A stretch of 64,000 nt of DNA from JACVRW01 sp963728155 (GCA_963728155.1 CAVSJF010000007.1:186001-250000); one strand, 5' to 3'. Shown: positions 18,184 through 28,201, counted from the stretch's first letter. The notes: generated by a model not told the origin, from the sequence alone. Translations and numbers: made by a program.

Positions 18184-18282
18184 TTGAAGCGAGATCGAGC
18201 ATAGCGGCCACCCGGGGAGGCCCCCTCGGTCGCCCCGATCGGCGAAGATGAGCGGGACTGGGCGACCCGCACGGAGGATCTC

Positions 18283-19230
18283 ATGCGCTACCGCGATCAC
18301 CTGCCTCAACTCGATGGGGGCCTGTTCCTGACCGATGCCGGCCTGGAGACCGAACTGGTCTTCCACGACGGTCTCGACCTGCCGCGTTCGCGGCCTTCGA
18401 CGTGTTCAAGGACGAGGCGGGGACCGATCGGCTGCGGCGCTACTACCGCCAGTTCGCGGCGCTGGCCCGCGACCGTGGGGTGGGCCTGGTACTGGAGAGC
18501 CCGACCTGGCGGGCCAGCCCGCGCTGGGCGCGCGAGATCGGCTACTCCGACGCTCAGCTCGACCAGCTCAACCGCAAGGCGATCGCTCTCATGGAGGAGG
18601 TGCGCGAGGAGTACGAGTCGCCCGACACGCCCGTCGTGATCTCCGGGCAGCTCGGCCCGCAGGACGACGGCTACAACCCCGCGGAAATGCTGACGGCCGA
18701 CGCGGCGCAGAGCTACCACGCGACGCAGATCGACACCTTCGCCGACACGGCGGCGGACATGGTCACGGCGCTGACGATGACCTACGCCGACGAGGCGGTG
18801 GGCATCACAAGGGCCGCGGCCGCGGCCGGGCTGCCGGTGGCCCTCTCCTTCACCGTGGAGACCGACGGCCGCCTGCCGAACGGCCAGGCGCTGGGGGAGT
18901 CGATCGGCGAGGTCGACGAGGCCACGGACGCGGGACCCGTCTACTACATGATCAACTGCGCCCATCCGACCCACTTCGCGGGGCCTCGCCGGCGACGAGC
19001 CCTGGGTCGCGCGCGTCCGCGGCCTGCGCGCCAACGCCTCGACGCGCAGCCACGCGGAGCTCGACGAGGCCACCGAGCTGGACGAGGGCGACCCGGTCGA
19101 CCTCGGCGCGCGTTACCGCGACCTACGGGACAAGCTCCCGCAGCTCACCGTCCTGGGCGGCTGCTGCGGCACGGACTTTCGCCACGTCGAGCGGATCGCC
19201 CAGACCTGGCTGTCCGGGCAGCCCGCCTAG
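18283..19230 (+). CDS. Homocysteine S-methyltransferase family protein (frameshifted)
   Basis: About 315 residues in a TIM-barrel family that uses zinc-bound thiol substrates. It opens LFLTDAGLETELVFHDGLDL; further motifs are GLVLESPTWRASPRWAREIG, VISGQLGPQDDGY and PVALSFTVETDGRLPNGQAL. Zinc ligands are visible as YYMINCAHP (first Cys) and GGCCGTD (final Cys pair). Frame breaks lie near 18390 and 18985. CGGAGG lies before the ATG. The methyl donor (S-methylmethionine, betaine or other) is unknown; no MetH domains for cobalamin are present. Confidence 0.85.
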
Positions 19231-19753
19231 ACGGCACCGCCCGCGACCGGCGGGGCGGTCGGTCCTCGGCCTCGGCGTCGGGGTGCTCGCGGGCGAGGTA
19301 CTCCTCGATGTTCTCCGGATTGTCGGCGTTGCGCTGCGCGACGGCCAGAAGGTCGGACATGGTCACCTCCTCGGTCTGCTCCTTGAGGAACCACTGCATG
19401 AAGCCCTCGCTCTGGTAGTCGCCCTCCTCGCGGGCCACTCCGGTCAGCGCGCTGATCTGCCCGGTCACACGCTTCTCCTGCTCAAGGGCGATCACCACCG
19501 GAGCCACCAGGTCCGCGAAGTCGCTGACCGGGGCCACCACGCCGGGGATGACGGGGGTGGCGTCGGAGTCGACCAGGTACTGGACCATCATCAGCGCGTG
19601 GTTTCGCTCCTCGAGGGCCTGGGCGTAGAAGAAGGCGGCCAGGCGCGGCAGGGTGCGAACGTCGTAGAAGACCGCGTTGGTCACGTACTGTTGCGCCGCC
19701 GCGAACTCGTAGCCGACCTGCTCGTTGAGTAGGTCGACGAAGGTTACTGCCAA
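19145..19753 (-). CDS. Ferritin-like di-iron domain protein
   Basis: About 175 residues plus an uncertain tail. Four-helix ferritin-like core with iron ligands: LLNEQVGYEFAAAQQYVTNA, FFYAQALEERNHALMMVQYL (the ExxH pair) and QWFLKEQTEEVTMSDLLAVA (second Glu region). The C-terminal Pro/Arg-rich stretch lies antisense to the end of the homocysteine methyltransferase gene, and a frame error near 19255 may have lengthened the gene artificially. Likely a ferritin or Dps-related iron store or protection protein; distinguishing these needs the full-length alignment. Confidence 0.8.
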   Translation of the reverse strand: MAVTFVDLLNEQVGYEFAAAQQYVTNAVFYDVRTLPRLAAFFYAQALEERNHALMMVQYLVDSDATPVIPGVVAPVSDFADLVAPVVIALEQEKRVTGQISALTGVAREEGDYQSEGFMQWFLKEQTEEVTMSDLLAVAQRNADNPENIEEYLAREHPDAEAEDRPPRRSRAVPSRRAARTARSGRSARRGESPCRSSRPGR

Positions 19754-19773
19754 CCGGGCTCCCTTCCGACTTT

Positions 19774-19869
19774 CTAGGACTTGGCGTTCTTGCCGAAGCG
19801 CTTCGGACAGCGCCGGCAGCGCTTCTTCGACTTACAACACTTACTCTTGGGCTTGGTCTGCTTGGCCAT
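19774..19869 (-). CDS. 31-residue Cys-rich basic protein
   Basis: Sequence runs MAKQTKPKSKCCKSKKRCRR then CPKRFGKNAKS: four Cys (CC-x5-C-x2-C) and thirteen Lys/Arg in 31 residues. The CC...CxxC spacing could form a small zinc knuckle or bind RNA/DNA. Translation ends just 20 bp before the ferritin-like gene start on the same strand, so the two may be transcribed together. Very short, so easily missed; the intact ATG-to-TAG frame, unusual residue pattern and clean position between genes make it credible. I do not recognise a named family. Confidence 0.6.
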   Translation of the reverse strand: MAKQTKPKSKCCKSKKRCRRCPKRFGKNAKS

Positions 19870-19901
19870 CCTACCCGCCCCGCTGAGCGGCGCCGTTAGG
19901 G

Positions 19902-19907
19902 TAGCCT
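19902..19907 (+). promoter_or_regulatory. -10 box TAGCCT of the isochorismatase gene
   Basis: TAGCCT ends 7 nt before the ATG at 19915, giving a leaderless transcript. An overlapping TAGGGT lies 5 nt upstream. Confidence 0.5.
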
Positions 19908-19914
19908 AATTCCG

Positions 19915-20484
19915 ATGAGTACCGGTCTCGACTCCAGCGCACTGGTGGTGGTGGATCTTCAGCGCGGCTTCGAGGACCTCCGCCACTGGAGCCCCACCGG
20001 GCGGCGCAACAACCCGCGGTGTGAGGCCAACGTCGCCGCACTGGTCGAGGAGTGGAGGAAACGCGGTCGGCCGATCGTGTTCGTCCGTCACGACTCCACC
20101 GAGCCGGGCTCGCCACTCGAGCCCGGACAGCAGGGCAACGAGTTCAGGCCCGAGCTGACGGGGGAGCCCGATCTGCTGGTGACCAAGGAGACGAACTCCG
20201 CGTTCTACGGCGAGCCCGACCTGCACGCCTGGCTACAGGCGCCGTTCGCTGACCGGTTTCGCGGTGTGTGGCATCCAGACCAACCACTGCGTGGAGACCA
20301 CTGCCCGCATGGGCGGGAACCTCGGCTACGACGTGGCGTTCGTGGCCGACGCCTGCCACACCTTCGACCGGCTGGGCCCCGACGGCGAGCTCGTGACGGC
20401 TGACGAGCTCACCGGGCGACGCTCGCCAGCCTGCACGGCGAGTTCGCCACGGTGGTGCGGACGGCCGACCTGGCTGCCGGCTGA
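19915..20484 (+). CDS. Isochorismatase-family cysteine hydrolase (frameshifted)
   Basis: About 190 residues. Catalytic-type signatures: ALVVVDLQRGFEDLRHWSP (first Asp), then DLLVTKETNSAFYGEPDLHA (Lys), and after a break near 20255 CGIQTNHCVETTARMGGNLG (nucleophile Cys) with GYDVAFVADACHTFDR. That is the Asp-Lys-Cys triad of nicotinamidase/isochorismatase-like hydrolases. A second break near 20415 precedes the true end (FATVVRTADLAAG), stop at 20482-20484. Substrate unknown. Leaderless by a TAGCCT box 7 nt upstream. Confidence 0.85.
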
Positions 20485-20489
20485 CGGCC

Positions 20490-21021
20490 CTACTCGCAGA
20501 ACGCGATGCGCGGGACGCCGATCAGATGACCCGCTTCGTGCCGACGTCCACGCGAACTGGAGCTGCCGCCGCCGTTCTTGGGCACCCGCACGAGCCAGAT
20601 CTGAAGAGCCTGCGCCGTGTCTTGTCGACCTTGGCCTTGGGGAAGGCCGCCCTGACTGCCGCGAGCTTCGCCCGACGCCGACTCCGCGCGTCCTCGCGCC
20701 ACCGCGGAGGCGATGCCGCCGACCCGGCGCGGCTCGGTCAGCGTGAAGTCGACGGAGCCCTTGAGCGGGGCCTTCAGCCGGCGCCGAGCGGGCGCTCGGG
20801 CCGCCGAGCTCGCAGCCGCGGCGAATCACGCCGACCAGACCCGGCCGGCGGAGCTGTATGTAGCGCTTGCCGAGCTTGACGCCGCCCACGCCGGCGGGGT
20901 GATGCTGCTTGGGCGCGGCCGCCATCTCGGCCGGCACCGCGCCGGAGCCGACAACCGCGGCCGCGACCAGCACGACGGTGGCGGTGGTAACGAACGTGCG
21001 AATCCGGCGGTTGGTGGTCAT
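20490..21021 (-). CDS. Secreted protein of unknown function (frameshifted)
   Basis: About 175 residues. Signal peptide MTTNRRIRTFVTTATVVLVA with a cleavage region near AVPAEMAAA. The mature start HHPAGVGGVKLGKRYIQLRR resembles conserved secreted actinobacterial proteins with a GVKLGKxY start, but I cannot name a family. The later part falls in several frames (breaks near 20870, 20780, 20620) and ends GVPRIAFCE. Convergent with the isochorismatase gene 5 bp away. Function open. Confidence 0.55.
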
Positions 21022-21063
21022 GTGCGCAAGCTAACGCGTCCCGCGGATCGCTGCAGGGATTTC

Positions 21064-21486
21064 TCAGTCGAGCAGCCGGTTCCCGCGGTGGCGCCCGAAG
21101 GTCTCCGAGTAGCGGGAGCACACGCGCTCCATGCTCGCCTCCTCGCGAGGAGCCCGAAGACCGTGCCCGGGAAGTCCATGGCTTCCTGCACCTTCCAGAG
21201 CTCGTCGTGGGCTCCGGGTGGAAACGCTCCGTTCACGTGAGCGTGCGGGCCCACGAGCACGTGGTCGCCGAGCATCGCGGGCTGGTAACGCGTCCGCGCA
21301 CCAGTGCGTTCTCCATCACGATGCAGCGCTCGCCCACCTGGAAAAGCCGCTCTCCGCCGTGAGAACCGCGCCGAAGAGGATGCGGCTGTCGGCGCCCACC
21401 CGAACGTCGCCGCACAACACGGCGGTCGGCGCGACGTACGCCGAGTCGGCTACCTGTGGCCGCTTGCCCTCGTGCTCGAACAACAT
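21064..21486 (-). CDS. Gamma-carbonic-anhydrase-like (LbH) protein, apparently missing its middle coils
   Basis: About 140 residues against 170-190 usual in the family. N-terminal left-handed beta-helix start MLFEHEGKRPQVADSAYVAP, TAVLCGDVRVGADSRILFGA, then, after a break near 21370, CIVMENALVRG and MLGDHVLVGPHAHVNGA. The sequence then jumps straight to the C-terminal helix PGAHDELWKVQEAMDFPGTV, leaving out about 45 residues of beta-helix. A further break near 21150 restores MERVCSRYSETFGRHRGN. Leaderless: TAGGAT lies 8 nt before the ATG. A deletion or a mis-assembly is possible. Confidence 0.65.
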
Positions 21487-21519
21487 GGCGTCTCATCCTA
21501 GGTCGCGGCGGGCGTCAGA

Positions 21520-21525
21520 TAGCGT
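21520..21525 (+). promoter_or_regulatory. -10 box TAGCGT of the SDR gene (leaderless)
   Basis: TAGCGT ends 7 nt before the ATG at 21533. The divergent beta-helix gene has its own TAGGAT box on the minus strand at 21495-21500. Confidence 0.55.
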
Positions 21526-21532
21526 CCCGCCG

Positions 21533-22324
21533 ATGGAGCTTCAGGGCGCAACCGTATTGCTCACCGGCGCCAGCGGCGGCATAGGGCGCGCGATCGCCCG
21601 GGTGCTCGATGCCCGCGGAGCGAGAGTGCTCCTCAGCGGGCGCCGTGAGGACGTGCTGGAGGAGATCCGGGCGGACCTGGGCGGACGTCCGGAGGCTCTG
21701 CCGGCTGACCTCTCCGATCGGTCCGCTGTGGCTGCGCTCGCGGAGCGGGCAGGGCAGGTGGACGTGCTGGTGGCCAACGCCGCGCTACCCGCGAGCGGCC
21801 GGGCGGAGCGCTTCTCGGCCGAGCAGATCGACGCCGCGCTCGACGTGAACCTGAGGGCACCGATTCAGCTCACGCGCGCACTGGTACCGGGCATGCTCGA
21901 GCGCCGCCGCGGCCATCTGCTCTACGTGTCCTCGCTGTCGGGGAAGGTGGCCTCGCCGCGGGGGGCGCTCTACTCGGCGACCAAGTTCGGCCTGCGCGGC
22001 TACGCGGCCGGGCTGCGCCAGGACGTGGAGCCCCGGGGCGTGGGGGTGAGCGTCGTCTACCCCGGCTTCATCTCCGACGCCGGGATGTTCGCCGACTCGG
22101 GAGCCAAGCTGCCCCCGTGGGTGGGCACCCGCACTCCCGAGCAGGTGGCCGAGGCGGTGGCCTCGGCCATCGAGAAGAACCGTCCCGAGGTCGACGTGGC
22201 GCCACTCAGCCTGCGCGCCGGCTCGTTGCTGGCCGCCCTCGCCCCGGTGACGCTGGCCCGTGCCCAGCGGCGGCTGGGGTCGGAGGGCGTGGCGGAGTCG
22301 ATCGCCCGCGGGCAGCGCGGCTAG
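21533..22324 (+). CDS. Short-chain dehydrogenase/reductase
   Basis: 263 residues. Rossmann motif TGASGGIG at about 12-19, NAA at 81-83, catalytic Ser in YVSSLSG and YSATK (Tyr and Lys, about 150-154), with PGF afterwards. Classical SDR length. C-terminal tail contains a hydrophobic stretch (RAGSLLAALAPVTLARAQRR) that may contact membranes or lipids. Substrate cannot be told. Stop overlaps the convergent kgd stop. The -10 box lies 7 nt before the ATG. Confidence 0.9.
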   Translation: MELQGATVLLTGASGGIGRAIARVLDARGARVLLSGRREDVLEEIRADLGGRPEALPADLSDRSAVAALAERAGQVDVLVANAALPASGRAERFSAEQIDAALDVNLRAPIQLTRALVPGMLERRRGHLLYVSSLSGKVASPRGALYSATKFGLRGYAAGLRQDVEPRGVGVSVVYPGFISDAGMFADSGAKLPPWVGTRTPEQVAEAVASAIEKNRPEVDVAPLSLRAGSLLAALAPVTLARAQRRLGSEGVAESIARGQRG

Positions 22325-25300
22325 CGCCGCGGCTGAAGAAAAGGCCGCTGCGCGGAGTCGTCGGGCTCGAGCCGGTCGGCCTCGAGGCCCAGCGCCACGC
22401 GCACGATGCGGGCCTGCTCGCGCTTGTGGGCCGCGGCGTAGCCCTCGCCCGGCGCGGCGCGCAGCTGGCGCCCGACGTAGTCGTAGCGCAGGCGCTCGGG
22501 CAGGATCTTCGCCATCCGCCGGCGCATGAAGGCCCGGGCGCCCATGTTGCGCGGTTCCTCCTGCACCCACACGACCCGGTCGAGGTTGGGATAGCTCTCG
22601 ATCAGCTCGACCAGCTCGGTCTCGGGGAAGGGATAGAGCATCTCCACCCGCGCCACGGCCGTATGCGCGATCGACGCTCGCTCCTCGTGCATCGCGATGT
22701 CGTAGTAGACCTTGCCCGAGCACAGCACCAGGGTGGTCACCTGCTCGCGGCCTCCCGCCAGCTCCGGGTCGTCGATCACCCGCTCGAAGCCGCCGTCGGC
22801 CAGCTCGGCCACCGTCGAGGTGGCGGCGGGGAGGCGGAGCAGGCTCTTGGGCGTCATCACGATCAGCGGGCGCGGCTTACTCACCAGCGCCTGGCGGCGC
22901 AGCAGGTGGAAGTACTGGGCCGGTGTCGTGCAGTTGGCCACCCGGATGTTGCCCTCGGCCGCCGACTGCAGGAAGCGCTCCAGGCGCGCGCTCGAGTGCT
23001 CGGGCCCCGAGCCCTCGTAGCCGTGGGGAAGGAGCAGGCTCAGCCGCGAGGACTGGCCCCACTTGGCGAGGCCGGAGATCAGGAACTGGTCGATGATCAC
23101 CTGGGCCGAGTTCACGAAGTCGCCGAACTGGGCCTCCCAGAGCACGAGCGCGTCCGGGGCCTGGACGCTGTAGCCGTACTCGAAGCCCACGCACGCCTGC
23201 TCGGAGAGCGGGGAGTTGTGCAGCTCGAAGGGTGCGTTGGCGTCGCGCAGTTGTTGCAGCGCGCACCACTGCAGATCCCCGCGCGCGTCGTGCAGCACGG
23301 CGTGGCGCTGGCTGAACGTGCCACGCTCGGTGTCCTGTCCGGTCAGGCGCACGGGTACGCCCAGCGCCAACAGCGAAGCGAGGGCGAGCGCCTCCGCGTG
23401 GGCCCAGTCCACGCGTCCGTCGGGGTCGGCGAAGGCGGCCCGCCGGCGCTCGAGGAAGGGTTTGAGCTTGCGGTGAACCTCGAAGCCGTCCGGCACCCGC
23501 AGGAGCTGCTCGTTCAGCGAGCGCAGCGTGTCCTCGGGCAGGGTCGTGCGGGGCTCGCGGCTCATCGTGCGGTCGATCTCGTGCTGCCCGGTTTCGGGCG
23601 GCCCGGCCATCGACTCCTTGAGCTCGGTGTGGGCGTCGGCCACCGCCTGATAGGCCGAGTCCTCGATCTGCTGGGCCTCCTCGGCCGTGACCACCCCCTC
23701 CGCCGTGAGGCGGTCGGCGTAGAGCTTTCGCACGGGCGGGTGATTCTTGATGCGCTCGTACATGGCCGGCTGGGTATAGGCCGGCTCGTCGGTCTCGTTG
23801 TGGCCGAAGCGCCGGTAGCCGATCAGGTCGATGAGCGCGTCGCGGTTGAAGGCCTGGCGGAATCCGTGCGCCAGCCGCACCGCGGCGATGCAGGCCTCCA
23901 CGTCGTCGGCGTTCACGTGGATGATCGGGATGTCGAAGCCCTTGGCGAGGTCCGAGGCGTAGCGCGTGGAGCGGCTCTCGTCGGGATCGGTGGTGAAGCC
24001 GAGCTGGTTGTTGGCGATCACGTGGATGGTGCCGCCCGTGGAGTAGCCGGGGAGCGCGCCGAGGTTGAGCGTCTCCGCCACGATGCCCTGGCCGGGGAAG
24101 GCGGCGTCGCCGTGGATGAGCACGGGCAGCACGGCGTTGGGATCGTGGGCCGGCTCGCGGCCCTTGCGCGTGGTCTGGTCGGCGCGGGAACGACCCTCGA
24201 TCACCGGATTGACGTACTCCAGGTGGCTGGGATTGGGCGACATCGTCACGGTCAGGTTGCGCCCCGACCGGGTGGCGTAGGTGCCCGATGCGCCGTAGTG
24301 GTACTTCACGTCGCCCGTGCCGCCCTGGGGGAGGCGCTGTCCTTCGACAGCGTCTGCTCGCTCTCGAACTCCACGAGGATCGAGCCGTAGGGCCGGCCGA
24401 CCGTGTGAGCCAGCACGTTGAGACGCCCGCGGTGGGCCATGCCCAGCACGACCTCGCGGGCCCCCGCCTCGGCGGCCAGCTCGATCGTGTCGTCGAGCAT
24501 GGGCACGAGCGCGTCGAGGCCCTCGATCGAGAACTGCTTCTTGCCCAGGAACGCCTTGTGCAGGTAGGTCTCGAGCGCCTCCGTCTTGGAGAGCCGCTCG
24601 AGCAGGAAGCGCTTGTCCTCGGCTTCCAGCGGACCGCGGAACTCGCCCGACTCGATGGCCTGCCGCAGCCACACCCGCTGCTCGTGCTCGGAGATGTGCT
24701 CGATCTCGTAGGAGATCGTGCCCGTGTAGGTGTCGCGCAGGCGCGGCAGCGCCTCGGCGAACGTGTCTCCCTCCACGGCCACGCGCAGCACCGAGGCCGG
24801 GATGCGGGCCATCAGCTCCTCGGTCAGGTTGACCGTGGCGGGATCGAGCGCGGGGTCGCCCACCGGCTCGGCGCCCAGGGGATCGAGCGTGGCCGCCAGG
24901 TGGCCGTGCATGCGGTGAGCCTTGACGAGCGAGGTGGCGGCCTGCACGGCCTGCAGCAGGGAGGCGTCGGCCACCGGCGAGGCGGTCGGCGTGGCGGCCG
25001 CGGGCACGGGCTCGGCGGCGGTGACGGCGGCGGGGGTGCTGTCGCCCTCGGCGACGCCGGCCAAGCCCAGGCCCTCGAAGACACCCTCGTAGAAGGCGTC
25101 CTCGCCCGCGAGCAGCTGATCGATCCGGCGCAGGAAGGCGCCGGACTCGGCGCCCTGAATCACGCGGTGGTCGTAGGTGGAGGTCATGGTCATGACCTTC
25201 TGCACCCCGAGCTCACGCAGCTTGTCGGGCTCGACGGTGCCCAGTCCGGGCGGATAGCCGATCGCCCCGGTGGCCACGATCGTCCCCTGGCCCGGCATCA

Positions 25301-26600
25301 GCCGCGGTACGGAGGCCACGGTTCCGATGCCGCCGGGATTGGTGAGGCTGATGTTGGCGCCCTGGTAGGCCTCGGGAGCGAGCGTGTTGTCGCGCGCTCC
25401 AACGACCAGCTCGTCGTACCTGGCCACGAAGTCGGCGAAGGCGAGCTCGCTGGCGTCGCGCAGTACCGGCACCACAAGAGAACGGGTCCCGTCCTTGCGC
25501 TCGACGTCGACCGCGAGCCCGAGGCTCACTGTGCCCGCGGCCACGCGCTGGGGCTTGCCGTCGGTCTCGAGGAAGGAGTGACCCATCACCGGCATGTCGC
25601 GCGCGGCCTGGACCACCGCCCAGGCGATCAGGTGGGTGAAGCTGAGCTTCTTGCCGGCCGCCTTGAGGTCCTTGCGGCGGGCGTCGAGCGAGTCGACGGT
25701 GACGGTGCGGAAGCTGGTGGCGGTGGGGATCGAGCGGCTCTCGTCCATGAAACGGACGAGCGTGGCGGCGGGCCCGCGGATGGGCGTGACCTCGGCTTCA
25801 GCCTCGGAGGCGCCGGCTGCGCCGTTGCCCTCGATCGCGGCGAGCACGTCCTCCTTGGTCACACGCCCGCGCGGGCCTGAGCCCGAGACGGAGCTCAGGT
25901 CGACGCCCTCCGCGCTGGCGATGCGGGCGGCCACCGGGGTCACGTTGGCCGCTCCGTTGCCACTCGTCGACGGCGCGCGGTCGGCGGCGGGGCGCTCGTC
26001 GGTGGCCTCGGCGGCCGGCTGCACGGGACCACTGGGCGCCGCGGCCCCGGCGGCGATCCGGCACAGGATGGTCCCCACCGCGACCGTGGCGTCGGGCTCG
26101 ACCAGGATCTCGGTCAGCGTGCCGGCCACGGGAGAGGGCACCTCCGCGTCGACCTTGTCGGTGGAGATCTCCACCAGGGGGTCGTCGACGGCGACCGTGG
26201 CGCCGGCCTCGACCTTCCAGTCGAGCACGGTGCCCTCGGCCACCGAGTCGCCCATCTCCGGGAAGGCGACGTCGACGAGCTGTTCCTCGGGCGCGTCGGG
26301 GTCGGGCTCGGACTCTGGCTCGGGGTCGGCGGGCGTCGCGCCAGCGCCGTTCACCTCGATCTCTCCCAGCACCGCGCCCACCGAGACGGTGGAATCCGGC
26401 TCGGCGACGATCTTGGTGAGCGTGCCGGCCGCGGGGGCGGGCACCTCGGCGTCGACCTTGTCGGTGGAGATCTCGACGAGCGGCTCGTCGGCCTCCACGG
26501 CGTCGCCCACCTCCTTGAGCCAGCCTAGGATCGTTCCTTCGGTGACCGATTCGCCCATCTGGGGCATCTCAATTTGCACGGTGGTCGCGCTTGTGGCCAC
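22321..26600 (-). CDS. kgd: Multifunctional 2-oxoglutarate dehydrogenase/decarboxylase with two N-terminal lipoyl domains (one frameshift)
   Basis: About 1,425 residues, TCA-cycle conversion of 2-oxoglutarate to succinyl-CoA. Order: lipoyl domain 1 (about 8-82, lipoyl Lys48 in STDKVDAEV), lipoyl domain 2 (about 110-182, Lys149), E3-binding domain (about 221-258: VAARIASAEGVDLSSVSGSG), E2 acyltransferase (about 275-500, catalytic His478 in DHRVIQGAESG), then E1 (about 560-1420) with GDAAFPGQGIVAETLNLGAL and HNETDEPAYTQP. Mycobacterial Kgd/OdhA has only E2 catalytic plus E1 and borrows lipoyl from another protein; here it is built in. One break at about 24325 in a C-run. Leaderless: TACCCT lies 8 nt before the GTG. 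Confidence 0.93.
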
Positions 26601-26608
26601 GAGCTTCT

Positions 26609-26614
26609 AGGGTA
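26609..26614 (-). promoter_or_regulatory. -10 box TACCCT of kgd (leaderless)
   Basis: TACCCT ends 8 nt before the GTG at 26600. The same position read on the plus strand is TAGGGTA. Confidence 0.55.
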
Positions 26615-26631
26615 GCCCCTCCGCCGGGCCG

Positions 26632-26637
26632 TATGGT
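26632..26637 (+). promoter_or_regulatory. -10 box TATGGT of the AGPS-like gene (leaderless)
   Basis: TATGGT ends 7 nt before the GTG at 26645. The in-frame ATG at 26633 lies inside this box and is therefore an unlikely start. Confidence 0.6.
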
Positions 26638-26644
26638 CCGGCGT

Positions 26645-28201
26645 GTGACCGAGCGCCGGCGAAAGTTCTGGGGCTGGGGCTTCGAGGATCAGCAGCCGTC
26701 TCACGCCGAGGTCGAGCAGGTGGGCCTGGGCGCCCGCGAGCATCTGGGCTTCGGGCCCGCCGAGGTCGAGCGCCCGGCTCGCGTCGAGGACCTCGACCTG
26801 CCTGCGCCGCGCATCGAGCCGCCCGCGGCCCTGCAAGGAATCTGTCGATCCGACCCCTACGAGCGCGCTCTGCACAGCTACGGCCGGGCTTACCGCGACG
26901 TGGTCCGTGCCTTTCGCGGGCGCTTCGACCACCCACCCGACGTGGTGGCCCACCCGCGCGACGAGCGCGACGTCGAGCAGCTGCTCGATTGGTGCTCGGA
27001 GGCGGGCGCGGCGGCCATCCCCTTTGGCGGCGGCACGAGCGTCGTCGGCGGCGTTGAGGCGCGGGTGCCTCAGCGCGCCGCGGTGTCGATCGACCTGAAG
27101 AGCATGGGCCAGGTCCTCGAGGTCGACTCCGCCTCACGCGCCGCGCGGATCGGCGCCGGCGCCACGGGCCCGCAGCTCGAGGCCGAGCTCAAGGGCCACG
27201 GGTTCACCCTGCGCCACTACCCGCAGTCGTTCGAGTTCTCGACGCTGGGCGGGTGGATCGCCACTCGGGCCGGCGGCCACTTCGCCACCCTGCACACCCA
27301 CATCGACGACTTCGTGGAGTCGGTGCGGGCCGTGACCCCGGCGGGCCTCTGGGAGAGCCGTCGCCTGCCCGGCTCGGGCGCGGGCCCGAGCCCCGACCGG
27401 ATGCTGATCGGCTCCGAGGGGATCCTGGGCGTGATAACCGAGGCCTGGGTGCGGGTGCAGGAGGCCCCGCGCCACAGGGATTCGGCGGCCGTGCTGTTCG
27501 AATCCTTCGCCGCGGGCGCGGCCGCCACGCGCGCGCTGGCCCAGACCCGTCTCTTCCCCACCAACTGCCGGCTGCTCGATCCCGGCGAGGCGGCTCTGAC
27601 CGGGGCCGCGCCCGACGACAGGGCGCTGCTGGTGCTGGGGTTCGAGGGCAGCGGCGAGGTGGGCGAGTCGATGGCCCAGGCACTCGAGCTCTGCCGCGAC
27701 TATCGCGGGACGCCGCGCGAGCAGCGCGGCGAGTCGGAGGGCGCGTGGCGCGACGCCTTTCTCCAGGCGCCGTACCTGCGCGACACCCTGATCGCGGCGG
27801 GCATCCTGGCCGAGACCTTCGAGACGGCGATCACCTGGGACCGCTTCGAGCACTTCGTCGGCCAGGTCCGGCACGCCGTCGAGCGCGCGCTCGACGGCGA
27901 GGGCCGGGTGACCTGCCGGCTGACCCACGTCTACCCCGATGGCGCCGCCCCCTACTTCACCGTGCTCGCCCCCGCCCGGCGCGGCGACGAGGTCGCGCAG
28001 TGGGCCGAGGTCAAGGCCGCGGCGTCGGAGGTGATCCTCGCCGCGGGCGGCACGATCACCCACCACCACGCGGTGGGCCGTGACCATCGCCGCTGGTACG
28101 ACCGCCAGCGCCCCCAGCCGTTCGCAGAGGCGCTCACGGCCGCCAAGGCGGCGCTCGATCCGTCGGGCATCCTCAACCCCGGTGTCCTGCTCGACCCATG
28201 A
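26645..28201 (+). CDS. FAD-binding oxidase, alkyldihydroxyacetonephosphate-synthase-like
   Basis: 518 residues. Starts TERRRKFWGWGFEDQ, a family-typical N-terminus. FAD_binding_4 (PCMH) domain about residues 80-260 with PFGGGTSVVGGVEAR and GGWIATRAGGHFATLHTHID. C-terminal oxidase domain with THVYPDGAAPYFTVLA and the catalytic HHH in THHHAVGRDH, ending GILNPGVLL. This matches alkylglycerone-phosphate synthase (AGPS) and its bacterial relatives; whether ether-lipid synthesis occurs is not shown by the neighbours. The next gene overlaps by 4 bp (ATGA), so translation is coupled to an MBL hydrolase. Confidence 0.88.
   Translation: MTERRRKFWGWGFEDQQPSHAEVEQVGLGAREHLGFGPAEVERPARVEDLDLPAPRIEPPAALQGICRSDPYERALHSYGRAYRDVVRAFRGRFDHPPDVVAHPRDERDVEQLLDWCSEAGAAAIPFGGGTSVVGGVEARVPQRAAVSIDLKSMGQVLEVDSASRAARIGAGATGPQLEAELKGHGFTLRHYPQSFEFSTLGGWIATRAGGHFATLHTHIDDFVESVRAVTPAGLWESRRLPGSGAGPSPDRMLIGSEGILGVITEAWVRVQEAPRHRDSAAVLFESFAAGAAATRALAQTRLFPTNCRLLDPGEAALTGAAPDDRALLVLGFEGSGEVGESMAQALELCRDYRGTPREQRGESEGAWRDAFLQAPYLRDTLIAAGILAETFETAITWDRFEHFVGQVRHAVERALDGEGRVTCRLTHVYPDGAAPYFTVLAPARRGDEVAQWAEVKAAASEVILAAGGTITHHHAVGRDHRRWYDRQRPQPFAEALTAAKAALDPSGILNPGVLLDP

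Noticed and set aside
22117..24390. 757-residue open frame on the plus strand
   Set aside because: It is antisense to kgd, has low-complexity Arg/Gly/His-rich sequence typical of GC-rich shadows, and no family features.
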